Positions 22,417 through 31,165 of a stretch of DNA of 64,000 nt are shown here, piece after piece. The number at the start of each line of letters is the position of its first letter. Positions within the stretch are counted from its first letter, which is position 1. A program made the position numbers and the translations under genes. The stretch is from assembly GCA_030433275.1 (NCBI GenBank), contig JAUILK010000003.1, forward strand, positions 62,001 through 126,000. The letters are read 5' to 3'. This stretch comes from Gammaproteobacteria bacterium (GTDB lineage Bacteria; Pseudomonadota; Gammaproteobacteria; Nitrococcales; Nitrococcaceae). The notes under the pieces were generated by a model. That model searched no databases and was not told the DNA's origin. It worked only from the letters and a program-made list of their open reading frames with translations.

Positions 22417-23022
22417 TTAGTTCTCCGCACCGGCTGGGCTCCCAGCCTCGTCGGGCACCATGTCCAGCTGGTACAGGGCCTGCTCGGCTTTCCGGGCGGC
22501 GAACCCGTCCCCGGAGCGATCGGCCCAGAGCGCCAGGTTCATGCACAGCTCCCGGATGAACGCCTCGTCTTCGCAGACCTCGAGGCAGCGGCGCATCAGA
22601 CCGAGCACATGGCTGCGCGAGCGCCGGCGCTCGAGCCGTTCGGCCGCGGTGTCCTGTTCCTCGAGCAGCCAGTTCGAGCCGAACGCCGCCCGCTCCGGTG
22701 TGGTGACGTAGTGATGGAATGGCGCCTCGGCGTCGTCGCGCAGGTGCTCCTCGACGAGATAGAGCAGGATGCTCGCCAGCTGAACCGCCTCCTCACTGTC
22801 GAAGGCGAGCAGCCGATTGTGTTGCGTGGCGAGCCGGCCGCTCGCGAGCCGAGGCCGCTCGCGCACGGTCACTACGACGCGGTCATGCCCGTTGTGCTCG
22901 AGCTCGAGCACCGCATCCGTTGCGCCGGAGCGCGGCTGCTGGCGGAACTTGACGCCGCGCCGGCCCTGAACCGCCTTGAACGGCGAGCCTGCCCCACCCG
23001 CGTCGATCTTTTTCAAATCCAT
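22417..23022 (-). CDS. Conjugation-run protein of unknown function (201 aa)
   Basis: The ATG at 23022 has a near-perfect GGGGGAG five bases upstream, deciding this start over one 47 codons earlier. The 201-residue soluble protein has a central charged beta-like part (VVVTVRERPRLASGRL) and a helical second half with acidic patches (EEAVQLASILLYLVEEHLRD). No family is recognised. It lies between the VirB4-class ATPase and the TIGR03757 gene on the same strand, a slot that varies among related elements. Confidence 0.7.
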   Translation of the reverse strand: MDLKKIDAGGAGSPFKAVQGRRGVKFRQQPRSGATDAVLELEHNGHDRVVVTVRERPRLASGRLATQHNRLLAFDSEEAVQLASILLYLVEEHLRDDAEAPFHHYVTTPERAAFGSNWLLEEQDTAAERLERRRSRSHVLGLMRRCLEVCEDEAFIRELCMNLALWADRSGDGFAARKAEQALYQLDMVPDEAGSPAGAEN

Positions 23023-23172
23023 GCAATCTCCCCCTGCATCAGCGATCGTGCCGACGACGCACTGGTGATGGATGGCGACCTCATGCAGTTGGCTCTCGCC
23101 TCGATCGCCTAGGAAAACCGATCCGGTATCGGTCCAGTAATCACGGCTGACGAATGCGGCCATGCCGCGGTG

Positions 23173-23319
23173 TCAGCCATCATCATCTGTGGCAATGACT
23201 TCCATGATTTCGCCATCTTGCATCCAGCACCAGCCGACCCCGGTCACGCAACATTTACGCATCGGATCGGCCATGTCTTTGTCCTCGATTTCCTGTTCAG
23301 TCTGGGTTTCGGTGCTCAT
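23173..23319 (-). CDS. Possible 48-residue Cys-containing small protein
   Basis: A short frame encodes an acidic start (MSTETQTEQEIEDKD), a Cys/Trp cluster (RKCCVTGVGWCWMQDGEIME) and a final VIATDDDG. It lies in the gap between the ATPase gene and the 201-residue gene, on the same strand. Its ribosome site (GAGAAAA) is weak and no family is known, so it could be chance. The CC and WCWM spacing and acidic ends are unlike the shadow frames around it. Confidence 0.4.
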   Translation of the reverse strand: MSTETQTEQEIEDKDMADPMRKCCVTGVGWCWMQDGEIMEVIATDDDG

Positions 23320-23369
23320 GCTGAGTTTTCTCTTTCGGTTGCGCCGCTCTCGCAGTGGCGGCTAACGGC

Positions 23370-26237
23370 TCAATCCAGCCGATCGTCGCCGGCCGCCGGC
23401 TTCATGCCGCGCGCCTCGTCCAGGCGCGCGGCGATATGCAACGCCGCATCGAGCTCGCTGCAGCCGAGCGCGTCCATCACCCGGCGCCGTGCGGCCTTCT
23501 CCTCGCCTTCGGTGCCAGCGAGCGCCAGATAGCGGCTCGGCGGCACGATCCGAAACAGCGCCTCGAGCCGGTCGGCCAACACCACCCCCTCGGTGTATTT
23601 GCCGTTGACTTTGGTGGCCGACTTGATCAGCGCTTTCTGGTCGTCGGTGAGCGCCTTGAAACGGGCCAGCTGCTCGACTTCATCGGGCGGGGTGACCAGG
23701 CACACAAACCACTCGATCATGTTGAGCAGCCGAGTGGCGGCGTCCGGAAAGTCCTCGAGGTTCTGCGTCGCGAGCCAGATCCAGTAGGAGAGCTTACGGC
23801 CCATCTTGCCGGCCTTGAGCAAATAGGGCGAGAGCAGGGGATTGACGGTGACGATGTGGCACTCATCGATCGCCTGGATGATCGCCCGGCCGCTGTATTG
23901 GTCGCGTTCGGCCAGCCCGATGATGATGTTCGTCAAACTAACCACCGCGAGCGCGAGCTGCGCCTCGTAGCCGTCCCGCGCGTAGTGGGCGAGATCGACC
24001 ACGGTCACATCGCACTCCGGCCAGGCCGCGCCCTCGCGGTTGAACACCTGCCCGTCGAAGCCGTCGCAGAACAACCCCATGGATTCGGCCATGTCATGGG
24101 CCTTGGCGCGCCGGACCGTGGGCAGATCCTCGCTGCGCGAGAGCTCGAACAGCGCGTTGCGCACATCCTCGGCCAGACACTGGCGTTTTTCCTTTCGGGT
24201 GGCCGCGGCGGCCCGGTAGATGGCGTCGCGCACCAGGCGCCGGTCGGAGCGGCGAAACTCGGCGTCCTCGGCCGGATCGCCGCCGGTGATCATCAAACGG
24301 GCCGTAATCTCCATCTCGCCGAGCAGATCGCGCTCGCCCTCCTCGCCCGCCTCGTCTTCGCCGGCGAGCACCGGCTCGTTGGAGCGGCGCTCGTCGGCGC
24401 GATCGAACGCATCGCGCAACCGCGACGCGGAGGAATCCAGCAGCCGAGCGGCCTCGGCGAACAGCGGCAGGGCCGGGGCGGAGCCGGGCGCGAGCCGCAC
24501 CTTGTTGACCGACAGGCCATGACGTTCCAGATCGTCGGCCAGCAGACCGAAGCTGTTGCCGACCTCGATGATGAACAGCCGCGGCCGGCGCAGCGCCATA
24601 ACCTGGGAGAACATGGCGTTCAACGTGGCCGACTTGCCGGCGCCGGTGGGACCGAACACCAGCATGTGACCGTTCTTCGTTCGGTCTTGCAAACTCAAGG
24701 GATCGAACGAGAACGTCCCGCCGCCGCGGTTGAAGAACGACAGACCCGGGTGCTGGGTGCCGCGTGAGCGAGCGAAAAACGGCGCGAGATTGGCGAGGTG
24801 CTGGACATAGGCGAGCTGCGTATACCAGCCGCGCTTGTCGTCGGCCGGGTTATAGGCCATCGGCAGCCAGCGCAGATAGGTATTGAGCGGGGCCACTTCG
24901 TCCTCGGCCGCGACCGGCTTGAGCTTGGCCTGTTGCAGCTGGCTGCTCAGTGCGAGCGTGCGCCGGCGCAGATCCGCCTCGTCGACGCCCCGGATGAAGA
25001 ACGTCAGGGCGTACTGATAGAGCTTGTGCTGGGCGGCGAGCATGCTGCGCGCCGTATCGCAGTCCGCGCGCACTTGCGCGGCATTGACGCTGTCGCCGAC
25101 CGCCCGCGCGCGCAGCCGATTGATGTGATCCTCGAGCGGCTCCTGCGGTGTGACCACGATCGTCAACACCATGACCGTGTCCTCGGGGAGCCTGTCCATG
25201 ATGGCGTTGTAGGCCTGCCCGTTGGACCGGGACATCTCGCCGGTGATGTGGCCGATATCGGGCGCGCGGCGCATTTCCTCGACGGGAATCGCCCGGTGCG
25301 GGCGACCGTCGAAGTACCACACGCCGCGCTCGACATCGCCGACCGGACTGTTGTGGATGAGGTCCTCGCCGAGATCGTAGTGGGCGAGCCTCGCGATCTC
25401 CGCGTCGCCGGGATACGCCATGCGCTGATAGAAGGCATCCGGATCGGGATCGGCGCTCGCCGGCGCCGGGTTGAACCAGGGCAGCAGCCAGTGGTGGAAC
25501 GCCGCGCCGTCCATGCGCTCGATCCGCGCGCCGGAGCCGGTGAGCGCCGCGGCCAGGCGCTCATAGACGTGATTGGCCTCCTCTTCGGCGCTCGGCGCAT
25601 CACTCGAGCCCAGCCAGCGATAGAGCAGCAAGCGCACGCGGGCGGTCTGGCCGCGCCAGCGCGTGTTCGTGATCCGATCGTCGTGAAAAATCTCGCCGGG
25701 CCGCGAGAGGGTGCGCAGATGACGTTCCATACCCTCCAACCAGGCCCGGGTGAACGCGTCATCGAGCAAATGCGCGGCGGCGTGCTCCCGCAGCGCCTCG
25801 ACATCGTTGGTCGGATCGATTTCATGGCCCGCGAAGATCTGAATGACCCAGGGATGGGTGTCGTATTCGGGCACCGCGTCCTGAAAGGCCGACTCGATCT
25901 GGTCGCGCACGCCCGAGAGGGCTTCCTGAGAGCGGCCTTCGGTGGGCACCGGCATGATCTCGGCCGCCACGCCCACCGATAGGCCGTCCTCGAGCAGAAA
26001 ACAGCCGGAATCGGCCAGATACTCCACCCAGGGCAGGTAGCGCGAGAACGACGGCCCGCGCGCGTAGGACGCCTTGATCTCGCCCCGGGTCGGCGGCGTG
26101 CCGCGCGGCTGGCCGCGTCGGCCGCCGCTCGCATCGACGGCGCTCGGCGCCGGCGTATCGCCGCCGTCTCGGCTCGATTGGTGGCCCGGCAGAAGCCGCC
26201 AGAGCGGTCCGAACAGGGTATCGGCCGGTGTGCTCAT
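23370..26237 (-). CDS. VirB4-class conjugative transfer ATPase, TIGR03744 family
   Basis: The 955-residue protein is the large TraC/VirB4-type motor of type G ICE systems. It has Walker A GPTGAGKSATL (about 528-538) and Walker B AIIQAIDECHIV (about 783-794). The N-terminal two-thirds forms the family's assembly domain (PWVEYLADSGCFLLEDGLSV). It powers pilus and channel assembly at the inner membrane. The start at 26237 follows the end of the upstream lipoprotein gene with 4-bp overlap. Length matches the family. It is expected to work with the lipoprotein and channel genes directly upstream. Confidence 0.93.
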   Translation of the reverse strand: MSTPADTLFGPLWRLLPGHQSSRDGGDTPAPSAVDASGGRRGQPRGTPPTRGEIKASYARGPSFSRYLPWVEYLADSGCFLLEDGLSVGVAAEIMPVPTEGRSQEALSGVRDQIESAFQDAVPEYDTHPWVIQIFAGHEIDPTNDVEALREHAAAHLLDDAFTRAWLEGMERHLRTLSRPGEIFHDDRITNTRWRGQTARVRLLLYRWLGSSDAPSAEEEANHVYERLAAALTGSGARIERMDGAAFHHWLLPWFNPAPASADPDPDAFYQRMAYPGDAEIARLAHYDLGEDLIHNSPVGDVERGVWYFDGRPHRAIPVEEMRRAPDIGHITGEMSRSNGQAYNAIMDRLPEDTVMVLTIVVTPQEPLEDHINRLRARAVGDSVNAAQVRADCDTARSMLAAQHKLYQYALTFFIRGVDEADLRRRTLALSSQLQQAKLKPVAAEDEVAPLNTYLRWLPMAYNPADDKRGWYTQLAYVQHLANLAPFFARSRGTQHPGLSFFNRGGGTFSFDPLSLQDRTKNGHMLVFGPTGAGKSATLNAMFSQVMALRRPRLFIIEVGNSFGLLADDLERHGLSVNKVRLAPGSAPALPLFAEAARLLDSSASRLRDAFDRADERRSNEPVLAGEDEAGEEGERDLLGEMEITARLMITGGDPAEDAEFRRSDRRLVRDAIYRAAAATRKEKRQCLAEDVRNALFELSRSEDLPTVRRAKAHDMAESMGLFCDGFDGQVFNREGAAWPECDVTVVDLAHYARDGYEAQLALAVVSLTNIIIGLAERDQYSGRAIIQAIDECHIVTVNPLLSPYLLKAGKMGRKLSYWIWLATQNLEDFPDAATRLLNMIEWFVCLVTPPDEVEQLARFKALTDDQKALIKSATKVNGKYTEGVVLADRLEALFRIVPPSRYLALAGTEGEEKAARRRVMDALGCSELDAALHIAARLDEARGMKPAAGDDRLD

Positions 26238-26704
26238 CGCGCGGACCCTCCGTTGGCGGCCACGCCCTGATATTCGCTGCGCTCGCCCGGCTGTGCGTAG
26301 TACGGCCGGGCGTAGAGCGGAAACACCGTGGTATAGCCCGGCACCGGCACCTGTTCGCCCGCGCCGCCGGAGAGATGCGCAAAGATGTAGAGGGTAAGAT
26401 CCGGATTCGGCAGGCGCGGGAACCGGCGCTGGGTGGACTTGACCGCCGTGCGGGTAGCGCCGCCGCGCCCGGCCGCCGGCGTCGGCTGCGGCGGCCGGCG
26501 CCGCCGGGCCCGCGCCTCGATCAGGCGCGATCGGCCACGCTCGGTGCGAGCGCCGCCCGTAGTCTGGCGCCAAATCCCGGCCATGGTCACGCCGGGCCGG
26601 GTCGGCAGCAGCTCTTCCTGCGAGGTGGCGCAGCCGGCGAGGCCCGCGGCGGCGGCGAGCGCGAGGGCGCTAATCCAGGCGCTGCGCGTTTTCATAACCG
26701 ACAT
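26234..26704 (-). CDS. Conjugal transfer lipoprotein, TIGR03751 family
   Basis: The 156-residue protein has a signal peptide with lipobox LAGC (Cys about 25; AAAAGLAGCATSQEELLPTR). An Arg-rich middle and a Pro/Tyr-rich end follow (PVPGYTTVFPLYARPYYAQP). This is the TIGR03751 lipoprotein that precedes the VirB4-class ATPase in these elements. It is probably the outer-membrane anchor of the channel, similar in role to VirB7. The start at 26704 has AAGG nearby; an ATG at 26695 is an alternative. It overlaps both neighbours. Confidence 0.82.
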   Translation of the reverse strand: MSVMKTRSAWISALALAAAAGLAGCATSQEELLPTRPGVTMAGIWRQTTGGARTERGRSRLIEARARRRRPPQPTPAAGRGGATRTAVKSTQRRFPRLPNPDLTLYIFAHLSGGAGEQVPVPGYTTVFPLYARPYYAQPGERSEYQGVAANGGSAR

Positions 26705-28109
26705 GGTGCACCTTGCGTCCTTGACTTTCGTAGTCAATGGGCAGCGTCTTATCGACATTGACCGCGACCGGCTGGCCCGGCGGCACGTACACGGCATCGA
26801 AGGTCTGGCCGAAGCGTTTCTCGACCCATTGGCGCACTTCCGAGAGGCCCTTGGAGGCGGCCCGGCCGGCGATGTATTTGCCGATGTTGCCGGTCACGCC
26901 CTGGGTCGCCCCGAAACCGCTGACGCCGGTCGTGGTCTGGCCGCCGGCGACGGCGTTGGCCGCACCCGCGCCGGCAGAGAGCAGCAGGCTGGTCAGAATG
27001 AACGAGCGCGCATTGGTCTTGCGCGTGCCGGACACGCACGGCACGCCCTGGGGGTTGGAGAGATAGCCGATCTCGTTTTTGTTGTTGTTTTTGTTGGTGT
27101 TGGCTTTGCCCGGCTTGGCCGAAGGCGGCACGGTGCGGATCGCGCCGTCCTGGAATACGAAGGTGATCGAATACACGGTGCCGCGCACGCACGAGAGCGT
27201 CCAATCGCCGGTGGCGGTGCCGGAGACGATCGCGCCCTTGAGCTCGGGCAGCTCGATGCCGTTGGCGGTCAGGTTGTCGGGGCCGATGACCACCTTGAAG
27301 GGGTAGGGGTCCTGCACCGCGCCGTTGACCGGCACGCGGCCGAGCAGGGCGCTCATGGCCACCGAGCCGACCAGTGTGGCGTTTTTCGGCACGGTGTAGA
27401 CGGGTACGGCGGCTGGGACGCCATTGCCCGGCGGGGCCTGGCCGCTACGCCCGGCCGCGGCCTGCACCGCCTCGCCGCCGGAGTCGAACGCCGTTGCAAA
27501 GGCCGGCGCGCCGTTACCGGAGCGCTCGCCGGCGGCGTCGGAGCGCGCCGCGCTCGCTCCGAGCGGATCGACCCAGGTCAGGCCGGCGCGGGCGCCGGCG
27601 GGCGAGGCGTTCAGCCCGAGGCCGACCGGCAGGGCCGCGTCACCGGGGCGGGCGTTGGAATCGGTGGCGCCGAGCGTGACGCGCAGACTCGCGATCTTGC
27701 GGTTCAAGGAATCCACCAACGATTCGCGCCGGCGCCGATCCTGCGCGCGCTGTTTCGTGAAAGCCTGGTCGATCGCACCCTGCATGTTCCGCTTCTGATC
27801 GGCCAGGCGCTTGTTCTGCGCGCGCAGCTTGGCGGACTCCTGCTGCGAGTCTTCGAGCTGCGCGCGCATCTGGTGCATCTGGCCGACCAGGGTGGCGACC
27901 GTATCGCGGGGGGTGTCGGCCTCGACGCCGAGCGCGTTGCGCTCGTCCTCGGTCAACGGCCGCGGCGCCTCGTTGCCGAGGTCGTCGGCCGCGCCCGTTG
28001 GAGCGCGGTCATCGCCGGCGTTGTGGCAGGCGCGCAGACCGAGCACGAGGCCAACCAGGATGACGGCCGGCACGCCGAACTTGAGCAGGGCGTTGGACTC
28101 AATGCGCAT
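26670..28109 (-). CDS. ICE channel protein, TIGR03752 family (TraB/VirB10-like)
   Basis: The 479-residue protein has an N-terminal membrane helix (LKFGVPAVILVGLVLGLRAC), a coiled coil (about 65-110) and a disordered Ala/Gly linker. The C-terminal beta-barrel-like domain contains YTVPKNATLVGSVAMSALLG and ends VPPGQPVAVNVDKTLPIDYE. This is the TIGR03752 family, which fills the VirB10/TraB scaffold role across the envelope. GGAGG lies 6 bp before the ATG. It overlaps the downstream lipoprotein gene by 35 bp and the upstream gene by 11 bp. Confidence 0.88.
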   Translation of the reverse strand: MRIESNALLKFGVPAVILVGLVLGLRACHNAGDDRAPTGAADDLGNEAPRPLTEDERNALGVEADTPRDTVATLVGQMHQMRAQLEDSQQESAKLRAQNKRLADQKRNMQGAIDQAFTKQRAQDRRRRESLVDSLNRKIASLRVTLGATDSNARPGDAALPVGLGLNASPAGARAGLTWVDPLGASAARSDAAGERSGNGAPAFATAFDSGGEAVQAAAGRSGQAPPGNGVPAAVPVYTVPKNATLVGSVAMSALLGRVPVNGAVQDPYPFKVVIGPDNLTANGIELPELKGAIVSGTATGDWTLSCVRGTVYSITFVFQDGAIRTVPPSAKPGKANTNKNNNKNEIGYLSNPQGVPCVSGTRKTNARSFILTSLLLSAGAGAANAVAGGQTTTGVSGFGATQGVTGNIGKYIAGRAASKGLSEVRQWVEKRFGQTFDAVYVPPGQPVAVNVDKTLPIDYESQGRKVHHVGYENAQRLD

Positions 28110-29001
28110 CGTCGGCCTCCGCCGCCCCGGCGCCGACCGGCGGCGCCAACGCATCGGCGAGCGCGCCGTTTTCGGTTACGGCGAACAGCGTCGTGGTATC
28201 GGCGAGCGTGCCGGCCGGCCCGATCGTGCGGTGCATGAAGCCGGCGGCGTAGAAATCGCCGGCCAGACCGCGTGGATCCAGCTCGAAACTGCGGCGCGGA
28301 TCGCGGTTGGTGATCTCGATGGCGGTCACCGTATACGCCGCCGCCCGCCAGGCCGCGATCGGCCGGGCGCTGACCGGGTAAGCGGGCAACAGGCCGGGCA
28401 GCGAGCGATCCGGCGTCGCGATCCGCTGGATGCCGCGCGTGGCGGTGAGCACCCGCTCGGGTGAATACAGCGCTTGCGCGGCGTGGCGGACCAGCTGCAC
28501 CGGTAGCGGCGCGCCGCCGCGGTCCGCGCCCCGGCCGAAGGCCGCCGGCGGCGCGGAGTCACGCTGCGGCGCCGTCGCCGGGGCCCGGGCGGAGTCGCCC
28601 GAGGGCTCGGCGTCGGTGACGACCTGCACCGTCTCATGGCTCGCGTGCGCCACGCCGGAGAGATCGAAGAGCATGACCCGCCCGCTGGTCACCTCCTGGA
28701 TCTGCACGCGCTGCGTGGCGAAGGGCTGGTTCGCCTTCAAGTACACCGCGCCGCCGGTCGACTGCACGCGCAGCACCGCCGGATCCGCGATCTTGGACGG
28801 CAGGCCGACTCGGACCGGGCGGTCGAAGACCACGATGCGCTCGGAGCCGACCGGCAACTTGATGTCGATCGGCGCGCGCGTCCAGTGCCGAACATCGCTC
28901 GCCTGAGCGGCCGGCAGCGCCATCGCCGCCATCACAGCCGACGCGCCGATGCCGAACAGCGCCCGGCGGAGCGGGTGATCGAATCGATCGGGGGTCGTCA
29001 T
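28099..29001 (-). CDS. ICE channel protein, TIGR03749 family (TraK-like)
   Basis: The 300-residue protein has a signal peptide (ALFGIGASAVMAAMALPAAQ) and a secretin-like periplasmic domain (VGSERIVVFDRPVRVGLPSK, TQRVQIQEVTSGRVMLFDLS). The C-terminus contains AAYTVTAIEITNRDPRRSFE. It matches the TIGR03749 family, the TraK/VirB9-like outer-membrane core component. It overlaps neighbours on both sides (4 bp and 11 bp), as expected for a tightly coupled transfer operon. Confidence 0.86.
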   Translation of the reverse strand: MTTPDRFDHPLRRALFGIGASAVMAAMALPAAQASDVRHWTRAPIDIKLPVGSERIVVFDRPVRVGLPSKIADPAVLRVQSTGGAVYLKANQPFATQRVQIQEVTSGRVMLFDLSGVAHASHETVQVVTDAEPSGDSARAPATAPQRDSAPPAAFGRGADRGGAPLPVQLVRHAAQALYSPERVLTATRGIQRIATPDRSLPGLLPAYPVSARPIAAWRAAAYTVTAIEITNRDPRRSFELDPRGLAGDFYAAGFMHRTIGPAGTLADTTTLFAVTENGALADALAPPVGAGAAEADDAH

Positions 29002-29645
29002 CCGGAGCCCTCCTCCGCGCTACCGGCTGCGGCCGTAAGCCGCACGGCCTTTTTGGCGAAGCAATCGAGCTGCAGGCCGAAGGGGTTGATCTCCGGATCC
29101 ACCTCGGCGCGCACGACGCGCAGGTAGTAGCGGATATAGAGATCGCGCACCGGCGTGCCTTTCAGGTATTCGTTGATCTCGGCATCGAGCGAGACGATCC
29201 AGTGATCGCGGTCGAGGATCGTCACGTCATCGGGCCGGTAGCCGTGGCCGGGGATCTCCTGGAGGGTGCGCACGCGATCCTCGAGCTCATTGCGGCTCGC
29301 GCGGTTTTGGTAGTTCTCGGCGAGCTCGATCCGGCAGTTCGGGCTCAGATAGGCGCTGTAGCGGGCGAGGTTGTCCTTGAAGTCGACCTTGCCGTTTTTC
29401 GGCCAGTGGTTGATCTGCTGCCAGAGATACAACCCGAACGAGTAGACCGTGGACGGCGGCACCTGCCACCACTTGCGGGTCGAGCCGCTGCGCAGATCCG
29501 GCGGATTGTAGATCGTGAGATCCGCCGGCGCGCTCTGCCAGCCGTACCACATGCCGCCACAGAGCACGAGCAGCACGCCGACCAGGGCGCGTAGCGTCAT
29601 GATGTGCGCGTCACGGGCGGCGTTGCCGTGGCGAAACTTGCTCAC
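28998..29645 (-). CDS. ICE channel protein, TIGR03746 family (TraE-like)
   Basis: The 215-residue protein starts at a GTG (29645) with GGAGG 6 bp upstream. It has one N-terminal membrane helix (LRALVGVLLVLCGGMWYGWQ) and a periplasmic domain with the conserved TVYSFGLYLWQQINHWPKNG and DHWIVSLDAEINEYLKGTPV. This is the TIGR03746 family, equivalent to TraE/VirB8 of the inner-membrane complex. It overlaps the upstream TIGR03750 gene by 4 bp. Confidence 0.88.
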   Translation of the reverse strand: MSKFRHGNAARDAHIMTLRALVGVLLVLCGGMWYGWQSAPADLTIYNPPDLRSGSTRKWWQVPPSTVYSFGLYLWQQINHWPKNGKVDFKDNLARYSAYLSPNCRIELAENYQNRASRNELEDRVRTLQEIPGHGYRPDDVTILDRDHWIVSLDAEINEYLKGTPVRDLYIRYYLRVVRAEVDPEINPFGLQLDCFAKKAVRLTAAAGSAEEGSG

Positions 29646-30025
29646 GACGGGCCTCCGTTGTGACCACGGCGATCGCGCCGGGCGCGATAGGTCGCCGTGG
29701 TGATGATCAGCGCCGCGCCGTTGAACCCGCGCTTGGCCGCGATCCACTGCACGCGGCGATAGAGCCAGGTCTCCGGCCGGCCGCGGCGCAGCCGGCGCAT
29801 GAGGCGGCCGCCGAACCCCACGGCCGCGAACGCTACAGCCACCATGCAAGTCGGCACCATGGCGAACTTGCCGAGCGCGACGGCGATGAGGATGCCCGGC
29901 ACCAAGCCCATGGCCAGACCGGCGGCGACCATGAGCATGAGCTCGCGCTCGGTCATGCCGCGAAAGACGACCGGCGCGGCGTTCAGCCGCGCCGGCACGA
30001 ACCGGATGGTGTGCTCGTCGGCCAT
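29642..30025 (-). CDS. Conjugal transfer membrane protein, TIGR03750 family (TraL-like)
   Basis: The 127-residue protein carries two adjacent membrane helices (about 28-55 and 57-75: LMLMVAAGLAMGLVPGILIA, VPTCMVAVAFAAVGFGG) after a short cytoplasmic start (VPARLNAAPVVFRGMTEREL). That architecture and motif define the TIGR03750/TraL-like family of the transfer channel. It is followed at once by the TIGR03746 gene with 4-bp overlap. Confidence 0.87.
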   Translation of the reverse strand: MADEHTIRFVPARLNAAPVVFRGMTERELMLMVAAGLAMGLVPGILIAVALGKFAMVPTCMVAVAFAAVGFGGRLMRRLRRGRPETWLYRRVQWIAAKRGFNGAALIITTATYRARRDRRGHNGGPS

Positions 30026-30037
30026 GCGGCGAGGGCC

Positions 30038-30397
30038 TTACAGGATGGTCGCGGCTTGGGTGGCGAGCCAGATGATGGCGACGATCAGGATCACGCCGAC
30101 CACGACCACGGCGCCGAACTTGCCCCATTGGTTGCGCTCGCGCGCTTCGTTGAACGTCGCAACGGCGCCGTTGCCGACCACCAGAAACGCGCCGGCCGCC
30201 AGCACCAGGCCCCCGAGAATGATCGCCATGGCGATATAGCCCTGCAGCGTGCCGAACAACCCCGTGCCGCCGCTACCGGCCGATGGCGGTTGCACGGTGG
30301 GCAAAGCGGCCAGCGCGGCTTGGGGCAGACACGCCAGCGCCGGCAGAATGAAGGCGGCGCGCCGGCGCAGAGAGCGGAGAGTGACAAGTGGGTGCAT
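30038..30397 (-). CDS. ICE membrane protein, TIGR03745 family (pilin-like)
   Basis: The 119-residue protein has a cleavable signal peptide (AAFILPALACLPQAALAA). The mature part has two hydrophobic helices separated by a short basic loop (AIILGGLVLAAGAFLVVGNG, then GKFGAVVVVGVILIVAIIWL). That is the layout of VirB2/TraA-type pilins, and the position before the TraL-like gene supports the TIGR03745 assignment. It probably forms the conjugative pilus or an inner-membrane part of it. Confidence 0.83.
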   Translation of the reverse strand: MHPLVTLRSLRRRAAFILPALACLPQAALAALPTVQPPSAGSGGTGLFGTLQGYIAMAIILGGLVLAAGAFLVVGNGAVATFNEARERNQWGKFGAVVVVGVILIVAIIWLATQAATIL

Positions 30398-30439
30398 GAT
30401 GGGCTCCTTCGGTGGTTAAGATGCCGTGGGTGAGAGCTG

Positions 30440-30664
30440 TTAAATGACGATCCAGAGGATCACGACGACCAACAGGACGATGCGCCAGGACACGGACTGG
30501 AACGTGACGCCTCGCACGCGCTCGCCCGCCCAGCCCCGATAGACCGAGAGCAGCGCCCAGCCGGCCCAGAGCAGGACCACCGCCGCACACACGCCGACGG
30601 CCAGCGCGGCGATGACCGGGGTCGATGCGCCGGCGCCGCCGGCGAAGGCCGCGCCCGGGTTCAT
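30440..30664 (-). CDS. ICE membrane protein, TIGR03758 family (DUF3262)
   Basis: The 74-residue protein has two membrane helices (ALAVGVCAAVVLLWAGWALL and SWRIVLLVVVILWIVI) with a short charged loop (YRGWAGERVRGVTF) between them. It sits between the pilin-like gene and the RAQPRD gene, the fixed place of the TIGR03758 family. Its ATG overlaps the upstream stop by 4 bp. It may be a minor pilin or a pilin partner. Confidence 0.82.
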   Translation of the reverse strand: MNPGAAFAGGAGASTPVIAALAVGVCAAVVLLWAGWALLSVYRGWAGERVRGVTFQSVSWRIVLLVVVILWIVI

Positions 30665-31023
30665 GGCGTGCTCCCGGGGCGCAGCTCCAGATACTCGCCG
30701 GAGAGCGCCGCCGGTGCGCGCGGCAGCAGCCGCGGCGGCGATAGGTAGCCCTGGATGCCGGCGCGAATCGCGTGGACATCGGCGCGCAGTTGATCGACGT
30801 CGAGCACGACGCGGCGCTTGGGCGCTCGCGCCTGGCGCGCGGCCAAGCGGTCGATGACTCGATCGACGCGGGCGAGTTGCGTCTCGATCAGCGCCAGATC
30901 CTCGCGCTGGATCGGATCGCGCGGCTCGGCCGCGCGCACCGCCTGAGCCCGGCCGGCCAGCGCGGCCAGGATCACAGCGGTTGCGGCAATCCGTCGTAGA
31001 GTTGGGCGGTTGGCATCGGTCAC
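30661..31023 (-). CDS. RAQPRD-family ICE protein (TIGR01690)
   Basis: The 120-residue protein has a signal peptide (RRIAATAVILAALAGRAQAV) followed at the predicted mature start by AAEPRDPIQREDLALIETQL, the motif that names the RAQPRD family. A charged helix and a short Pro-rich end follow. Family members are periplasmic and of unknown precise role in conjugation. The GTG at 31023 is the chosen start; it overlaps another frame's stop and has a weak GAGG. Position beside the TIGR03758 gene confirms the call. Confidence 0.85.
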   Translation of the reverse strand: MTDANRPTLRRIAATAVILAALAGRAQAVRAAEPRDPIQREDLALIETQLARVDRVIDRLAARQARAPKRRVVLDVDQLRADVHAIRAGIQGYLSPPRLLPRAPAALSGEYLELRPGSTP

Positions 31024-31165
31024 GCCGGCTGGGCCTCGCGCTGCAGGGTTGAAAATGTCGAGCGCATCGTGGCAAAGGCTGGGCGCGCTGTGCGGAAAAA
31101 CCCCGGCAAGGCGGTGTTGGAATTTTTTGCCCGTGCACTCGGCGTTTTTGGGATACGCATCGCGC

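Noticed and set aside
23355-24767. A 470-codon plus-strand frame
   Set aside because: It is antisense to the VirB4-class ATPase, which has clear Walker motifs; composition is typical of a reverse shadow.
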